A DNA stretch of 64,000 bases from Dechloromonas denitrificans (GCF_020510685.1 NZ_CP075185.1:2666001-2730000); one strand, 5' to 3'; numbered from the stretch's first letter, positions 34,709-44,430 are shown. Made by a program: numbers and translations. The notes: generated by a model not told the origin, from the letters alone.

Positions 34709-37698
34709 GATTCTCCCTCCCTGTTACCAAGTTCGTGCTCTTCGATTCTTTCCTCTATTACCCAATCACCCTGCCCAAGAAACACCACCAAATCCTTAGC
34801 ACCATCGGTAAATATTCTGGATGTCATACCATTGCTGTTCGTTGTCCCGCTGGTAACAAACGTCCCATTCTTGTCGAACACTTGATAAGCGATTTCTTCT
34901 GAAGAAAATCCAGTAATTTCATTGCCAACGAGATGTGACAGATCAATCTGCTGGCTGTAATAACTTGTTTGATTTGGCGTTATCTGAAGCTCACTTTTTG
35001 GAAAACTTGGCGTCGTAACGGTACTCGATGCAGGCCCGGTCAAATTCTTCTGACTCCCCTTGAACTCCACCTTGCCCGGCGCATGCACGCTGATATCGCC
35101 ACCCTCGATCTTCAGGTAAGCGCCCTGCGCCGTGGCGATGATTTTCTGTTTGGCGCTGGCGGTCAGGCTGGCGGTCGTGCTGGCGATGGTCACTTTCTTG
35201 TCGGCGGCTGCCGTGGTCTTGCCACTCTGGCTTTGCAGGCTGACCTGGCCGCTGGCGGCGTGCAGGTGGATGCCGGTTTCGCTGTTCGGTTTGCTGCTGT
35301 TGGCTTTGCCGACGGTGAATAGCGCGATGCCGTCTTTGGTTGCCAGGCTGTGGTTGCCTTGGGCGATCAGGTTGGTGTCCTGGTTGCTGGCGATGCTGAG
35401 GCTCTTGCCGGCGACCAGCAGGTGGTTTTTCGGAGTGAGCTGGGCGATGCCGCCGGGGGCGGCGTATTGGATGCGCGGTTCGCTCCAGGCGGGAACGCTG
35501 CCGGTGCCGCCTTGCGTAGCTTTGATGTCGCTGCCGCTGGCCGCTTGGGCGCCGTGGGTGGTGGTGGCGCGCATGACTTCGCCGGCGTGTTTCAGGGCGT
35601 CTACCGCCGGCAGTTGGTCGGCGGCCGGGTCGCCTTTGAGGGCGGCGTTCTGCTTGGCGGCGACATCGGCCAGGCTGTGGCTGAGGCTTTGGGCGGTTTC
35701 GCTCTGGCTGATCGGTTCGCGGCTGTCGAGCTGCGTGCTGCAGGCGCCGGGTCGGGCGTCGGTGCTGAGCAGCAGGCCGTTGCCGGCACGGATGGCGGTG
35801 GCGGCTTGGGTGGCGAGTTCGCCGCCATGGCCGCGGTCGGCTTGCCGGGCGTTGTCACTTTGTTGTTTGAGGTGGCCGAGTTGGAGATGGCTGAGGTGTT
35901 CGGTGGTGCCCAGTTCGATGCGCGATTCGCCGGGGGTGTCGTCGAAGACGAGTTGGTTGTAGCCGCCCTGCCCGCTTTGGCTGCTGGTCAGTTGTTGGCT
36001 TTTGAGGCCGGAGAGACTGGCGTTGTGGGTGTGTGGTGCGGCGTCCTGACCGGCGAAGAAGGCCGGGGCGTTGGCGCTGGCTTGCATGGTGCCGCTGCCG
36101 ATCTGATTGCCTTGGGCGTCGGCGCTGCCTTGACCGTTGTAGACGCTGCCGACGATGACCGGGCGGTCGATGTTGCCGTTCTGGAAGGCGACAACGACTT
36201 CTTGTCCGGGGCGCGGCGTCAGGTGGCCGCCCCAGTTGCTGCCGGCGACCGGGGCCATGACGCGTAGCCAGACGCCGAGGGTATCGCTGGCCGGGGCGTT
36301 GTCGGCGCCGGTCGGGTGTGCCTGGCGGGCGGCGGATTGGCCGCCGCGTTGCCAGGGGAACTGGACGCGGACCCGCCCGTCGCGGTCGGTGTGGGTAGGC
36401 TGACCGGCGCCGACGACGATGGCGGTGAGCGTGCCGTTGCCGGTGGGGCGGCCGCTGATGTGTCGTCCTTCAGGCCGCCAGGCGATGCTTGTGCGGATGG
36501 CGCTGAGCCGGTTGCGGTAGAAGTCGGTGGGCTGGGCGAAAGGAATTTCGTTGTCGTCGGCTACCGGGCCGAGGCTGTCGATCAGTTCGGGAATGCTTTC
36601 ACCAAGATTATTTCGGGCCCGGTGGCTGATCGCGGTGATCAGGAATTGGCGCTGCTCCGGGGCGTCGAGATCGTGTTCGGGGTGTTCGGCCAGACTGAAG
36701 GTGGTGCCCGGGGCGCCGGTACGGACGGTGCCTTCGCCCTGGTATTGCTTGAGGCGGGCGTCGATGGCTTGACGCTGGTTGCCTTGCATGCGTTCGCCAT
36801 GGGCGCTGTTCTGCCAGGCATACTGGCCGGGGTCGTGCCAAGCGACGGTGCGTGGGACGGTACCGTTGGCGATCGCGCTGCCGGCACTTTGCGGACGGGG
36901 CGACAGGCTGCGGTAGTCCCAGCTGCTGGCGTTGATTTCCGCAGTGTCGATCTGGCGCAGGCCGTGCCAGCGGTCGAGGCTGTCTTCGCTGAGCGTGGCA
37001 CCGGCCTGGGTGTAGCGGATGCGCGGCTGCGCGTTGTCCTTGAAGGCACCATTGTGATCGGCGATGACCAGGCGATGCTGGCCGAGGCTTTCGCCGCTGC
37101 CGCTTTCGTGTTCGAACCAGCAGAACAGGCCTTCTTCGGCGAGCAGGCGTTTCAGGAAGGCAAGGTCGGTTTCCTGGTATTGCACGGTCATGCCGCGCTT
37201 CGGGTAGGCCGCGACGTCGGCCAGGTCCCAGCGCCAGTCGGGGGACAGCTTGCCTTGGGATTTCCAGTCGCCGAGCAGTTCGTCGACGATTTCGATGAGG
37301 CTTTTGTCCTGGAAAAGATAGTGGTCGCGGTTATGCCCGAGGAAGCTGAGCCAGGGTTCGATGATCAGCCGGTAGCGGGCAAAGCCGCCGTTGGCCCCGA
37401 GCCTGGCGACATCGGTGATGTGACCATGGAAGGGGCGAAGCGTCGTGCGCGACTGGCTCGTTTGCAGGTCGAGCCGCGCCGGCTGGCCGAGCAAGGCGGT
37501 CAGCGATTGCTCGGCATTGGCGGCAAGGACGGTGAGTTCGATGCGAAAACCGGCGTGTTCGGCAACCGGGCCAAGCGCCTCGTCAATGCGAGCCGTTTCG
37601 GCGAGCAAGGCATCCGGCCCGGCCGGCGTCGTCAGGGTCAGCAGACGGGCATTCTGGCCCCAGCCGGCGCCGGAAATCAGGTCAAGGATGTTGTTCAT
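34705..37698 (-). CDS. vgrG: VgrG/TssI spike protein with C-terminal extension
   Basis: A 997-residue T6SS spike. A gp27-like domain occupies about residues 1-360 (WLSFLGHNRDHYLFQDKS, VQYQETDLAFLKRLLAEEGL, CWFEHES). An OB-fold/gp5 region with VRVQFPWQRGG and MAPVAGSNWGGHLTPRPGQE follows, then a DUF2345-type beta-helix. After about residue 885 a distinct module (SSTVTTPSFPKSELQITPNQ onward) forms the tail, in much AT-richer DNA. The start is taken as ATG 37698; an upstream TTG frame is possible. Cargo coupling with the muramidase is shown by overlapping stop and start codons. Confidence 0.93.
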   Translation of the reverse strand: MNNILDLISGAGWGQNARLLTLTTPAGPDALLAETARIDEALGPVAEHAGFRIELTVLAANAEQSLTALLGQPARLDLQTSQSRTTLRPFHGHITDVARLGANGGFARYRLIIEPWLSFLGHNRDHYLFQDKSLIEIVDELLGDWKSQGKLSPDWRWDLADVAAYPKRGMTVQYQETDLAFLKRLLAEEGLFCWFEHESGSGESLGQHRLVIADHNGAFKDNAQPRIRYTQAGATLSEDSLDRWHGLRQIDTAEINASSWDYRSLSPRPQSAGSAIANGTVPRTVAWHDPGQYAWQNSAHGERMQGNQRQAIDARLKQYQGEGTVRTGAPGTTFSLAEHPEHDLDAPEQRQFLITAISHRARNNLGESIPELIDSLGPVADDNEIPFAQPTDFYRNRLSAIRTSIAWRPEGRHISGRPTGNGTLTAIVVGAGQPTHTDRDGRVRVQFPWQRGGQSAARQAHPTGADNAPASDTLGVWLRVMAPVAGSNWGGHLTPRPGQEVVVAFQNGNIDRPVIVGSVYNGQGSADAQGNQIGSGTMQASANAPAFFAGQDAAPHTHNASLSGLKSQQLTSSQSGQGGYNQLVFDDTPGESRIELGTTEHLSHLQLGHLKQQSDNARQADRGHGGELATQAATAIRAGNGLLLSTDARPGACSTQLDSREPISQSETAQSLSHSLADVAAKQNAALKGDPAADQLPAVDALKHAGEVMRATTTHGAQAASGSDIKATQGGTGSVPAWSEPRIQYAAPGGIAQLTPKNHLLVAGKSLSIASNQDTNLIAQGNHSLATKDGIALFTVGKANSSKPNSETGIHLHAASGQVSLQSQSGKTTAAADKKVTIASTTASLTASAKQKIIATAQGAYLKIEGGDISVHAPGKVEFKGSQKNLTGPASSTVTTPSFPKSELQITPNQTSYYSQQIDLSHLVGNEITGFSSEEIAYQVFDKNGTFVTSGTTNSNGMTSRIFTDGAKDLVVFLGQGDWVIEERIEEHELGNREGES

Positions 37699-37843
37699 GG
37701 TCAGGCAATCAACGAGTAAGTTTGGCGAAAGAGCCGATTCAATCAAGAGGCACGGGTCGGCGGCATTTGGCCGCCTGGCTGCCCAGATTTACGCCGAACG
37801 CATAATGATATCGGAATTAGCGAAGGCGATCGTCGCTTTCAGA
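37699..37843. other. 145-bp intergenic region between the Tae4-like gene and vgrG
   Basis: Holds a GC-rich hairpin GGCGGC/GCCGCC (37759-37775) without a T-run. It may carry a promoter for vgrG and its cargo; none is convincing by eye. Confidence 0.4.
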
Positions 37844-38317
37844 TCAGGAGACTTCCCAGAAATGAGCTTCGAGCGGATGCAGGCCTTCGGCAGCGATACA
37901 CACGGCAGCGGCATTGCGGCCATCGAGCAGCGCCATCGAACCGCCGGCCGGGCCGCTACCCTGGATGAAGGCGACAATGCCGCGGCGGCCAAAAAGCTGA
38001 TAGGCAACATCGGCCATGCCCTTGGCGAGCGACAGTATCTCCGGCTTGGTATGGCGTTCGGCTAACCAGGCGGCCAGGCGGTTGGCGCCGTTCTGCACCT
38101 TACGGCCGGCAAGCGGCCCGGCCTCGATCTTCAGCGGGCCGCTCAACGGAACACTGGCCGAGAGCAGCGCAAGGCTGGTCAATACGGCGCCGTTACGCGT
38201 GTAGCCGGGGATGCCGGCCTTGTCCGACCAGCCGAGCGTGGCGAACAGTTCCGCCGGGTTCAGCGCGGCATAGCGGCGATAGGCGCCGGCCAGAGTGGCG
38301 TAGTTCAGATTGAGCAT
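37844..38317 (-). CDS. Tae4-like amidase-family protein lacking catalytic residues
   Basis: A 157-residue protein. The block order resembles the Tae4 T6SS amidases: a segment around residues 40-53 (RNGAVLTSLALLSA) where Tae4 has its NTCAxRxSLAL nucleophile motif, GRKVQNGANRLAAWL, GIVAFIQGSG, and SMALLDG where Tae4 has GHIDLWDG, then AHFWEV at the end. The expected Cys is Gly43 and the expected His is Ser127. The only Cys is residue 140. It is either a pseudoenzyme or a diverged structural protein. GGAGGTAAT precedes the ATG. It lies between clpV and vgrG. Confidence 0.5.
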   Translation of the reverse strand: MLNLNYATLAGAYRRYAALNPAELFATLGWSDKAGIPGYTRNGAVLTSLALLSASVPLSGPLKIEAGPLAGRKVQNGANRLAAWLAERHTKPEILSLAKGMADVAYQLFGRRGIVAFIQGSGPAGGSMALLDGRNAAAVCIAAEGLHPLEAHFWEVS

Positions 38318-38346
38318 GCGATTACCTCCAGAAAAGGTACAGCCTG

Positions 38347-41034
38347 TTACTTGATGGCGTACTTGAATTCACCGTTCTTGCCGGCCCCGACCTTGATCCG
38401 TTCGACCGCCGCACCTTCCGCCATGCGCCCGAGCACGACTTCGGCGATCTCCGGCAACAGCGTGCCGTTGAGGATGTGATCGACATTGCGGGCGCCGGAA
38501 TCGACTTCGGTACAGCGGGCGAGCACAGCGTCGACCAGCTTGTCGTCCCAGATGAATTCGGCCTTGTGGTTGGCGGCGATGCGGTCGCGGATGCGGCCGA
38601 GTTTGAGCTGGATGATGCTAACCAGCACGTCATCGGAGATCGGGTAATAAGGCACCACCTTCATCCGCCCGAGAAAAGCCGGCTTGAAAGACTTGAAGAG
38701 CACCGGGCGGAGGGCGTCGGCCAGGGCATCGGCGGCCGGCAATTCGGCAGCCGGCTTGTTCAGGCAGGACTGCATGATCTGGGTCGAGCCGACATTACTG
38801 GTCAGGATGATCAGCGTGTTGCGAAAATCGATCTCGCGACCTTCGGCGTCGTCGAGCACGCCCTTGTCGAAAACCTGGAAGAACAGTTCGAGGACGTCCG
38901 GGTGCGCCTTCTCGACCTCGTCGAGGAGCACGACGCTATACGGATTGCGCCGCACCGCTTCGGTCAGTACGCCGCCCTCGCCGTAGCCGACGTAGCCCGG
39001 CGGCGAGCCCTTGAGGCCGGAGACGGTGTGCGCTTCCTGGTATTCGCTCATGTTGATGGTCACCAGCTTGCGCTCGCCGCCATACAGGATGTCGGCCAGC
39101 GCCAGCGCCGTTTCGGTCTTGCCGACGCCGGAGGGGCCGACGAACATGAAGACGCCTTTCGGCTTGTTCGGATCTTCGAGATTGGCGCGCGCCGTACGAA
39201 CGCGCTGGGCGACCGCCTCCAGCGCATGGTCCTGGCCGATCACCCGTTCCTGCAGCAGCGGTTTCAGATTGAGGACAGTCTTGATCTCGTCCTTGACCAT
39301 CTTGCCGAGCGGGATGCCGGTCCACGCGGCGATGATTTCGGCCACGACGTGGCCGTCGACCTGTAGCGGCACCATCGGGTTGTCGCCCTGCAGTTCGCGC
39401 AGGGCGGCCAATGCCTTGTCGAGCTCGCCATCGCCGCTGGTCGCGGCATCCGTCTTCTTGCGCGCTTTCGGCTTGGCCTTCGGCACGCCCTCTTCACCAG
39501 TGCCTTCGGGGTTTTCCAGCACGCCGCGCAGTTCGAGGATGCGACTGACCTGTGCCTTTTCTTCATCGAAACGCGTCCGGTAAATGGCGAGATCGGCTTC
39601 GACGGCGGCAATCTGCGCCTTGAGCTCGCCGATTCGCGTATCGTGCCAGGCACCGCTGGCCGCTTCGCGCTCCAGCGCGGCGAGTTCGGCGCGCTCGCGG
39701 ACGAGACGCTTGTCGGCTTCGTCGATCAGCGCCGGCGTCGCGCTCTGGCCGAGGGCGACCTTGGCGCAGGCCGTGTCGAGCACGCTGATCGCCTTGTCCG
39801 GCAGTTGCCGGCCGCTGATGTAGCGGTGCGACAGGCGGACGGCTTCGGTGACGGCTTCGTCGAGAATACGGATGCCGAAATGCTTTTCCATCAGCGGCAC
39901 CATGCCGCGCAGCATCGCGGCAGCGAGCGGCTCGGTCGGCTCTTCGACCTTGACCACCTGGAAGCGGCGGGCGAGCGCCGCATCCTTCTCGAAATATTTT
40001 TTGTACTCGGCCCAGGTGGTGGCCGCCACGGTACGCAGCTCGCCGCGCGCCAACGCCGGCTTCAGCAAATTCGCCGCATCGTTCTGGCCGGACTGGCCGC
40101 CGGCGCCGATCATCGTGTGGGCTTCGTCGATGAACAGGATGATCGGCTTCGGGCTTTTCTTGACCTCGTCGATGACGTTTTTCAGCCGGTTCTCGAACTC
40201 GCCCTTGACGCTCGCGCCAGCCTGCAACAAGCCCATGTCAAGCGTATGCAGTTCGACACCGATCAGCGGCGGCGGCACATCATCGGCCGCGATGCGCAAG
40301 GCCAGGCCTTCGACCACCGCCGTCTTGCCGACGCCGGCCTCGCCAGTCAGGATCGGGTTGTTCTGGCGCCGCCGCATCAGGATGTCGATAACCTGGCGAA
40401 TTTCACCGTCGCGGCCGATCACCGGGTCCACCTTGCCGTCGCGGGCACGCTGCGTCAGGTTGGTGGTGAACTGATCGAGGGCAGGACTCTTGCCGGCCAG
40501 CGGGTCGCTGCCCTCTTCCTCGCCGCCAGGCGCCGCCCCGAGGCCGGCCACTTCGGCAGCTTCGGCCGAGCCGTCGGTGATCTTGTCGAACTGATGCTTG
40601 AGTTCTTCGAGCTTGACCTTGGCCAGCAATTTCGAACCACGAAACGCCAGTTGCGCCAGTTCCGGCTCGGTCAGCAGCGCCAGCAGCAGATGGCCGGAAC
40701 GGATGCGCGGCAGGCGGGCATCGAGCGAGGCGATCAGCCAGGCCTGTTCAAACAGTTTGGGTATGTGCGTTGAGAAAACCGGCGTCCGCGTATTGCCGTT
40801 CTTGAAACGGTCGACTTCCTGGTTCAGTTCGCGCTCGACCCCGGTCGGGCTGATCGCACAGCGGCGCAGGATGCTCGTCAGGTCACTGCCCGGCTGTTCC
40901 ATCAGGGCCAGCAGCAGGTGTTCGAGATCGACCTCGTAATTGCCGCGGGCCATGCACAGGCTGGCGGCGCGTTCGGTTGCCTGACGGCAGGTGCTGTTCA
41001 GTTTGCTGATCAGGGTCTTCAGTGAGGTGCTCAT
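38347..41034 (-). CDS. clpV: T6SS sheath-recycling ATPase ClpV/TssH
   Basis: An 895-residue AAA+ unfoldase. The N-domain (SLKTLISKLNSTCRQATERA) that binds TssC leads to two ATPase modules with Walker A GEAGVGKTAV and GPSGVGKTET, and Walker B ILFIDEAH and VVLLDEVEKAHPDV. The arginine-rich coiled-coil middle region is present. It disassembles contracted TssBC sheaths. It follows tssG on the minus strand by 26 bases. No frameshift or key-residue loss. Confidence 0.96.
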   Translation of the reverse strand: MSTSLKTLISKLNSTCRQATERAASLCMARGNYEVDLEHLLLALMEQPGSDLTSILRRCAISPTGVERELNQEVDRFKNGNTRTPVFSTHIPKLFEQAWLIASLDARLPRIRSGHLLLALLTEPELAQLAFRGSKLLAKVKLEELKHQFDKITDGSAEAAEVAGLGAAPGGEEEGSDPLAGKSPALDQFTTNLTQRARDGKVDPVIGRDGEIRQVIDILMRRRQNNPILTGEAGVGKTAVVEGLALRIAADDVPPPLIGVELHTLDMGLLQAGASVKGEFENRLKNVIDEVKKSPKPIILFIDEAHTMIGAGGQSGQNDAANLLKPALARGELRTVAATTWAEYKKYFEKDAALARRFQVVKVEEPTEPLAAAMLRGMVPLMEKHFGIRILDEAVTEAVRLSHRYISGRQLPDKAISVLDTACAKVALGQSATPALIDEADKRLVRERAELAALEREAASGAWHDTRIGELKAQIAAVEADLAIYRTRFDEEKAQVSRILELRGVLENPEGTGEEGVPKAKPKARKKTDAATSGDGELDKALAALRELQGDNPMVPLQVDGHVVAEIIAAWTGIPLGKMVKDEIKTVLNLKPLLQERVIGQDHALEAVAQRVRTARANLEDPNKPKGVFMFVGPSGVGKTETALALADILYGGERKLVTINMSEYQEAHTVSGLKGSPPGYVGYGEGGVLTEAVRRNPYSVVLLDEVEKAHPDVLELFFQVFDKGVLDDAEGREIDFRNTLIILTSNVGSTQIMQSCLNKPAAELPAADALADALRPVLFKSFKPAFLGRMKVVPYYPISDDVLVSIIQLKLGRIRDRIAANHKAEFIWDDKLVDAVLARCTEVDSGARNVDHILNGTLLPEIAEVVLGRMAEGAAVERIKVGAGKNGEFKYAIK

Positions 41035-41060
41035 CGCGTTGGTCTGTTGCCCGAAAGAAA

Positions 41061-42125
41061 TTAGTTGATGAAATGGGTGAGATAGGAGGTATCGCTGCGA
41101 TCGCTCTTGGCCGGCCGAGTCAGCATGAAGGTGTCGTAGCCAAGCCGGCCGCCCTGCCCCTTGCCCAGCGCCAGCGGCTTGACGTCGGCGGCGCGCAGGA
41201 TGGGCCGGATTTCGTATTCGAACTGGCCGCCGGTGGCCAGGGTGAGAATTTTTTCCAGCCCGGCGGCCATCTCGCCTTTTGGCAGGAAGGCCATGTAGCG
41301 TTCGTGAGTCAGTGGCCCGATATGGATGCGGATACGCAGATTGCGTTGCCAGACCCGTTCGCCGACCAGGGTGTTGCTGCCCAGCACGGCGTTCTTGCCG
41401 CCGAGCGTTGAACGCTGCTCGATCGGTACGACATACCAGCGACCAACGAATTGTTCGACCACCACCTTCTCGCGAAAGTAGCCGCCGAGCGCCTTTTCCA
41501 GGGTTTCGGCCGAGACCGGTCGCTGGCGCAGCAGACCGGCAAAGAAGGCGACCGATTCATCGTTGATCGCCCCCGGCGCGGTGCTCATCCGCTCGCGTAG
41601 CGCATCGAAGCCGAGTCCGGCAAGCGAGAGGACGAGCGGCAGAAAACGGTTGCGGCGGTCCGTTTCGTACTGGACGGGCAGCTTGTATTTTTTCCAGGCA
41701 CGGTAGAAATGACCGACCGCCCGGTTGGTAAACAAGTCGAGGAAAGCGCGCCCGGACGCATCGCGCTTGAAGCGCTCGTGATGAATGACCTGCTCGGTGT
41801 AGTGAATCGGCAACGTGCCATTGACCCCGAGCATGCCCATGAAACTGGGCGTGATCTCGACCTGCTCCAGTTCGGCGGTTTCCAGCCCGGCCGCGTCGCG
41901 CCGGTAGCGCGGCTGCATCGCATCGACCTGGCTGGGCGCGAAACCGAGGCGCAGCGAATTACGGAAACGGATACGCTCACTGACGGCATCGCCGCCAAAG
42001 GCCCGCGCCTCCTTCTTGAAAACCATCTCGTACAGACGGACAAGCTGGAAGAACTCGTAGCGTTCGGGCTCCTGCAGGCTGTGCTCGACTATGCCAGGAT
42101 CGACTCGCCGTTGCGGGGTGCGCAT
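41061..42125 (-). CDS. tssG: T6SS baseplate protein TssG
   Basis: A 354-residue TssG: EPERYEFFQLVRLYE near the N-terminus, FMGMLGVNGTLPIHYTE, and LGSNTLVGERVWQRNLRIRI. It forms the baseplate wedge with TssE, TssF and TssK. Its 5' end overlaps the 3' end of tssF by 37 bases, the usual arrangement, so the genes are co-translated. Confidence 0.94.
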   Translation of the reverse strand: MRTPQRRVDPGIVEHSLQEPERYEFFQLVRLYEMVFKKEARAFGGDAVSERIRFRNSLRLGFAPSQVDAMQPRYRRDAAGLETAELEQVEITPSFMGMLGVNGTLPIHYTEQVIHHERFKRDASGRAFLDLFTNRAVGHFYRAWKKYKLPVQYETDRRNRFLPLVLSLAGLGFDALRERMSTAPGAINDESVAFFAGLLRQRPVSAETLEKALGGYFREKVVVEQFVGRWYVVPIEQRSTLGGKNAVLGSNTLVGERVWQRNLRIRIHIGPLTHERYMAFLPKGEMAAGLEKILTLATGGQFEYEIRPILRAADVKPLALGKGQGGRLGYDTFMLTRPAKSDRSDTSYLTHFIN

Positions 42126-43921
42126 CGGATCAATTCCTCTCCGGTTCGATTCGAAATGACGACCAGCTGGATAAAGCTGTTCAGGCTGACATACAGGCCG
42201 AGAAAATGGTCGATGCAGCGGGCAAAGACATCGAGGCCACTACCGACGAAACTCGATTCGTCGATGGTGATGCGGACTTCCAGACCGCGGACGAAACAGG
42301 CGAACGGCTGGCCGGCCATCCACACCGTTTTGTCGTGCTGTTCGATAGCGAGGACGCCTTCGATCTGCCGGCGCGACGCGGCGGTACGCGGTAGATCATA
42401 GAGCGCGAGCATTTCCTGGAAGGCGCCCAGGCCACTGCCGGTCAGCGACAGATGATTGAGCGACAGGTGCGAGATGATGCGCCACTGGCCGTCGCGCCGA
42501 TGGTCGAAACGACAGGGCTGGGTCGGCTTGCGCAGCAACTTGATGGCCCGCACGCTGGAACCGCCTTCGAGGAACAGGTCGCCGGATGGCAGGCCAACCG
42601 ACATCAGCGTGGGCAGTTCGCGATTGGTGCAGGTCAGTTGCAGGCTGAGGACATCGGTCTTCGGCTGGACCGGATCGAAATCGGCATCGACGATGGATAG
42701 CGAGGTTTCGTAACCGGGGCTGCTCTCGGCCACCAGATGATCGCGCTGGGCATACCAGTAATAGCCGTTGCGGTCCGGCGTCTCGCCATGGCGCAGCGAA
42801 AAGAACGGGCGGAACTCGGTGATCGCCTCGCCTTGCGGCGTCTGCCGGACCCGCCGCACCGAATCGATCGAATAGACGTCATAGGCATAGGCCCGCCGGC
42901 CATCGGCCACTACCGGGTAGGCCGCCTGGCGATTGCTGACCCGGATCGGGTCGCCGCGTTGGGCAAACAGATTAACCACCGGCACGCAACCGAGGCGCAG
43001 GTTCTGCGCCGTCAAGGTCTGCAGCAGGCGCGAGGCATCGCTGTCGGCGCGCAGATCGCCGAGGGCGATGTGCAGTTTTATTTTCCCTTCGGCGAGCAGC
43101 CCCGAGGGCAACGCCGCCATATCGAGATCGAAAAAATTGAATTTTTCGGGAAAGCAGAAGTACTCGGTCAGGTAGCGATAGGCGCCATGCGCCGTGTCCG
43201 GCATGTCGATCAGCGCTTCATCACCGGCAAAGCCCACTTCCCCGACCAGACCGTCGCGCGCGATACGCCAGCGTTGATCGTTCCCTACCGCATAGACTTT
43301 CTGCCGGCGCAGAAAAAGGGCATCGCGCAAAGCCGAGGCGACCGATGGCTCGGCATCGATGTAGATCCGCAGCTTCTTCAACTTGGCAAAACCGGTTTCG
43401 CTATTGCCGCCGCGTAGAGTCAACGCAAACGACAGGATGGCATTGCAGCCGACCGGCAGGCGCACTTCGCCGGGCGCCGTGGCCACCGGGTCGAAGCTTA
43501 GTTCCCCAATGGCGACCGGGACCAACTGGACATCCCAGGCCGTACGGAATTTACAGACCGCGCCCTTGACCGGCCGCGACTGCAGCTCCGTGCCACGGGG
43601 AATGCTGGCCACCGAGGACAACTCGCTGCCGCCGTGATCGAAATGGGCGATCGAACAACTGGGAAAAGGCCGCAGGTAATGCGGGTAAAGCACGTTCAGC
43701 AGGGCTTCGGTGAACTGCGGATAGCTGTCTTCGAGCTTTTTTGAGACGCGGGAGGTCAGCAGCGCGAAGGACTGGATCATCCGCTCGACGTGCGGGTCGT
43801 CGCAGCCTTCGCCGGAGAGCAGCAGTTGGGCGGCCAGTTTCGGATAGCGCTCGGCAAACTCGCGGGAGTGCTGGCGGAGAAAGGTGAGCTCGCGCTCGTA
43901 GTAAGGAAGAAGATCTTCCAA
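42089..43921 (-). CDS. tssF: T6SS baseplate protein TssF
   Basis: A 610-residue TssF: LLPYYERELTFLRQHSREFAE, SFALLTSRVSKKLEDSYPQF, LYPHYLRPFPSCSIAHF and FIQLVVISNRTGE. A TTG start at 43921 directly follows the tssE TAA stop with no gap, and the GGGAG ribosome site lies inside the tssE 3' end. An ATG start is not available near the conserved N-terminus. Baseplate wedge component. Confidence 0.95.
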   Translation of the reverse strand: MEDLLPYYERELTFLRQHSREFAERYPKLAAQLLLSGEGCDDPHVERMIQSFALLTSRVSKKLEDSYPQFTEALLNVLYPHYLRPFPSCSIAHFDHGGSELSSVASIPRGTELQSRPVKGAVCKFRTAWDVQLVPVAIGELSFDPVATAPGEVRLPVGCNAILSFALTLRGGNSETGFAKLKKLRIYIDAEPSVASALRDALFLRRQKVYAVGNDQRWRIARDGLVGEVGFAGDEALIDMPDTAHGAYRYLTEYFCFPEKFNFFDLDMAALPSGLLAEGKIKLHIALGDLRADSDASRLLQTLTAQNLRLGCVPVVNLFAQRGDPIRVSNRQAAYPVVADGRRAYAYDVYSIDSVRRVRQTPQGEAITEFRPFFSLRHGETPDRNGYYWYAQRDHLVAESSPGYETSLSIVDADFDPVQPKTDVLSLQLTCTNRELPTLMSVGLPSGDLFLEGGSSVRAIKLLRKPTQPCRFDHRRDGQWRIISHLSLNHLSLTGSGLGAFQEMLALYDLPRTAASRRQIEGVLAIEQHDKTVWMAGQPFACFVRGLEVRITIDESSFVGSGLDVFARCIDHFLGLYVSLNSFIQLVVISNRTGEELIRCAPRNGESILA

Positions 43922-44401
43922 TTAGGCTCCCGGGCGCGGCCGATGCCGGCTGACTGAATATTGCAGGCTGGTCGGTTGCAACAGCGCATCGAAGGCAACC
44001 GGCTCCTGCGCCGGCCTGACGAACAGCACGGCGTTGATCGAGAAATACAGGGCATTCACTGTCTTGCGGTGCAATTCGAGCTCGACGCGCACGTCGCGCA
44101 AACGCGGCTCATGGGCGGCGATTGCCGCAGCAATCGAGGCACAGATGCGCCGCCGGTCATGCACGTTGGCCAGGCTGAGCCCGGCAAAATCGGACAGGCC
44201 AAACCCGGCTACCGAACGGACGGCAAGGGGAAAACTCTTGTCATGCTCCTCGCCAAGAATCACGCGCGTATTCAGCAAGGCCTCCAGATCGCGGGCGACC
44301 GAATCCTTCAATTGTTCAAGCGACAACCGCCAACGCGCCGCCCCGACGGGCAGGTCGTCAAACAGTTTGTCGAAGAGGGATGGCTCGAAACCCTTGATCA
44401 T
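43922..44401 (-). CDS. tssE: T6SS baseplate protein TssE (gp25-like)
   Basis: A 159-residue gp25-like protein: LEQLKDSVARDLEALLNTR, then VAGFGLSDFAGLSLANV and VRVELE...NALYFSINAVL. It starts at 44401 immediately after the U-tract of a hairpin that ends the hcp transcript (44402-44430). No ribosome site is seen outside that hairpin, so it probably depends on read-through. Its stop abuts tssF. Confidence 0.9.
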   Translation of the reverse strand: MIKGFEPSLFDKLFDDLPVGAARWRLSLEQLKDSVARDLEALLNTRVILGEEHDKSFPLAVRSVAGFGLSDFAGLSLANVHDRRRICASIAAAIAAHEPRLRDVRVELELHRKTVNALYFSINAVLFVRPAQEPVAFDALLQPTSLQYSVSRHRPRPGA

Positions 44402-44430
44402 AAAAAACGGCGGAAACGAGTTTCCGCCGT
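44402..44430 (-). terminator. terminator/attenuator between hcp and tssE
   Basis: Minus-strand 10-bp stem ACGGCGGAAA/TTTCCGCCGT, 4-base loop, then TTTTTT running into the ATG of tssE. It should stop most transcripts after hcp and lower expression of the baseplate genes. Confidence 0.8.

Noticed and set aside
35350..37719. Long plus-strand frames opposite vgrG
   Set aside because: Shadows of vgrG on the opposite strand; Gly/Val/Ala repeats mirror the codons of the real gene.
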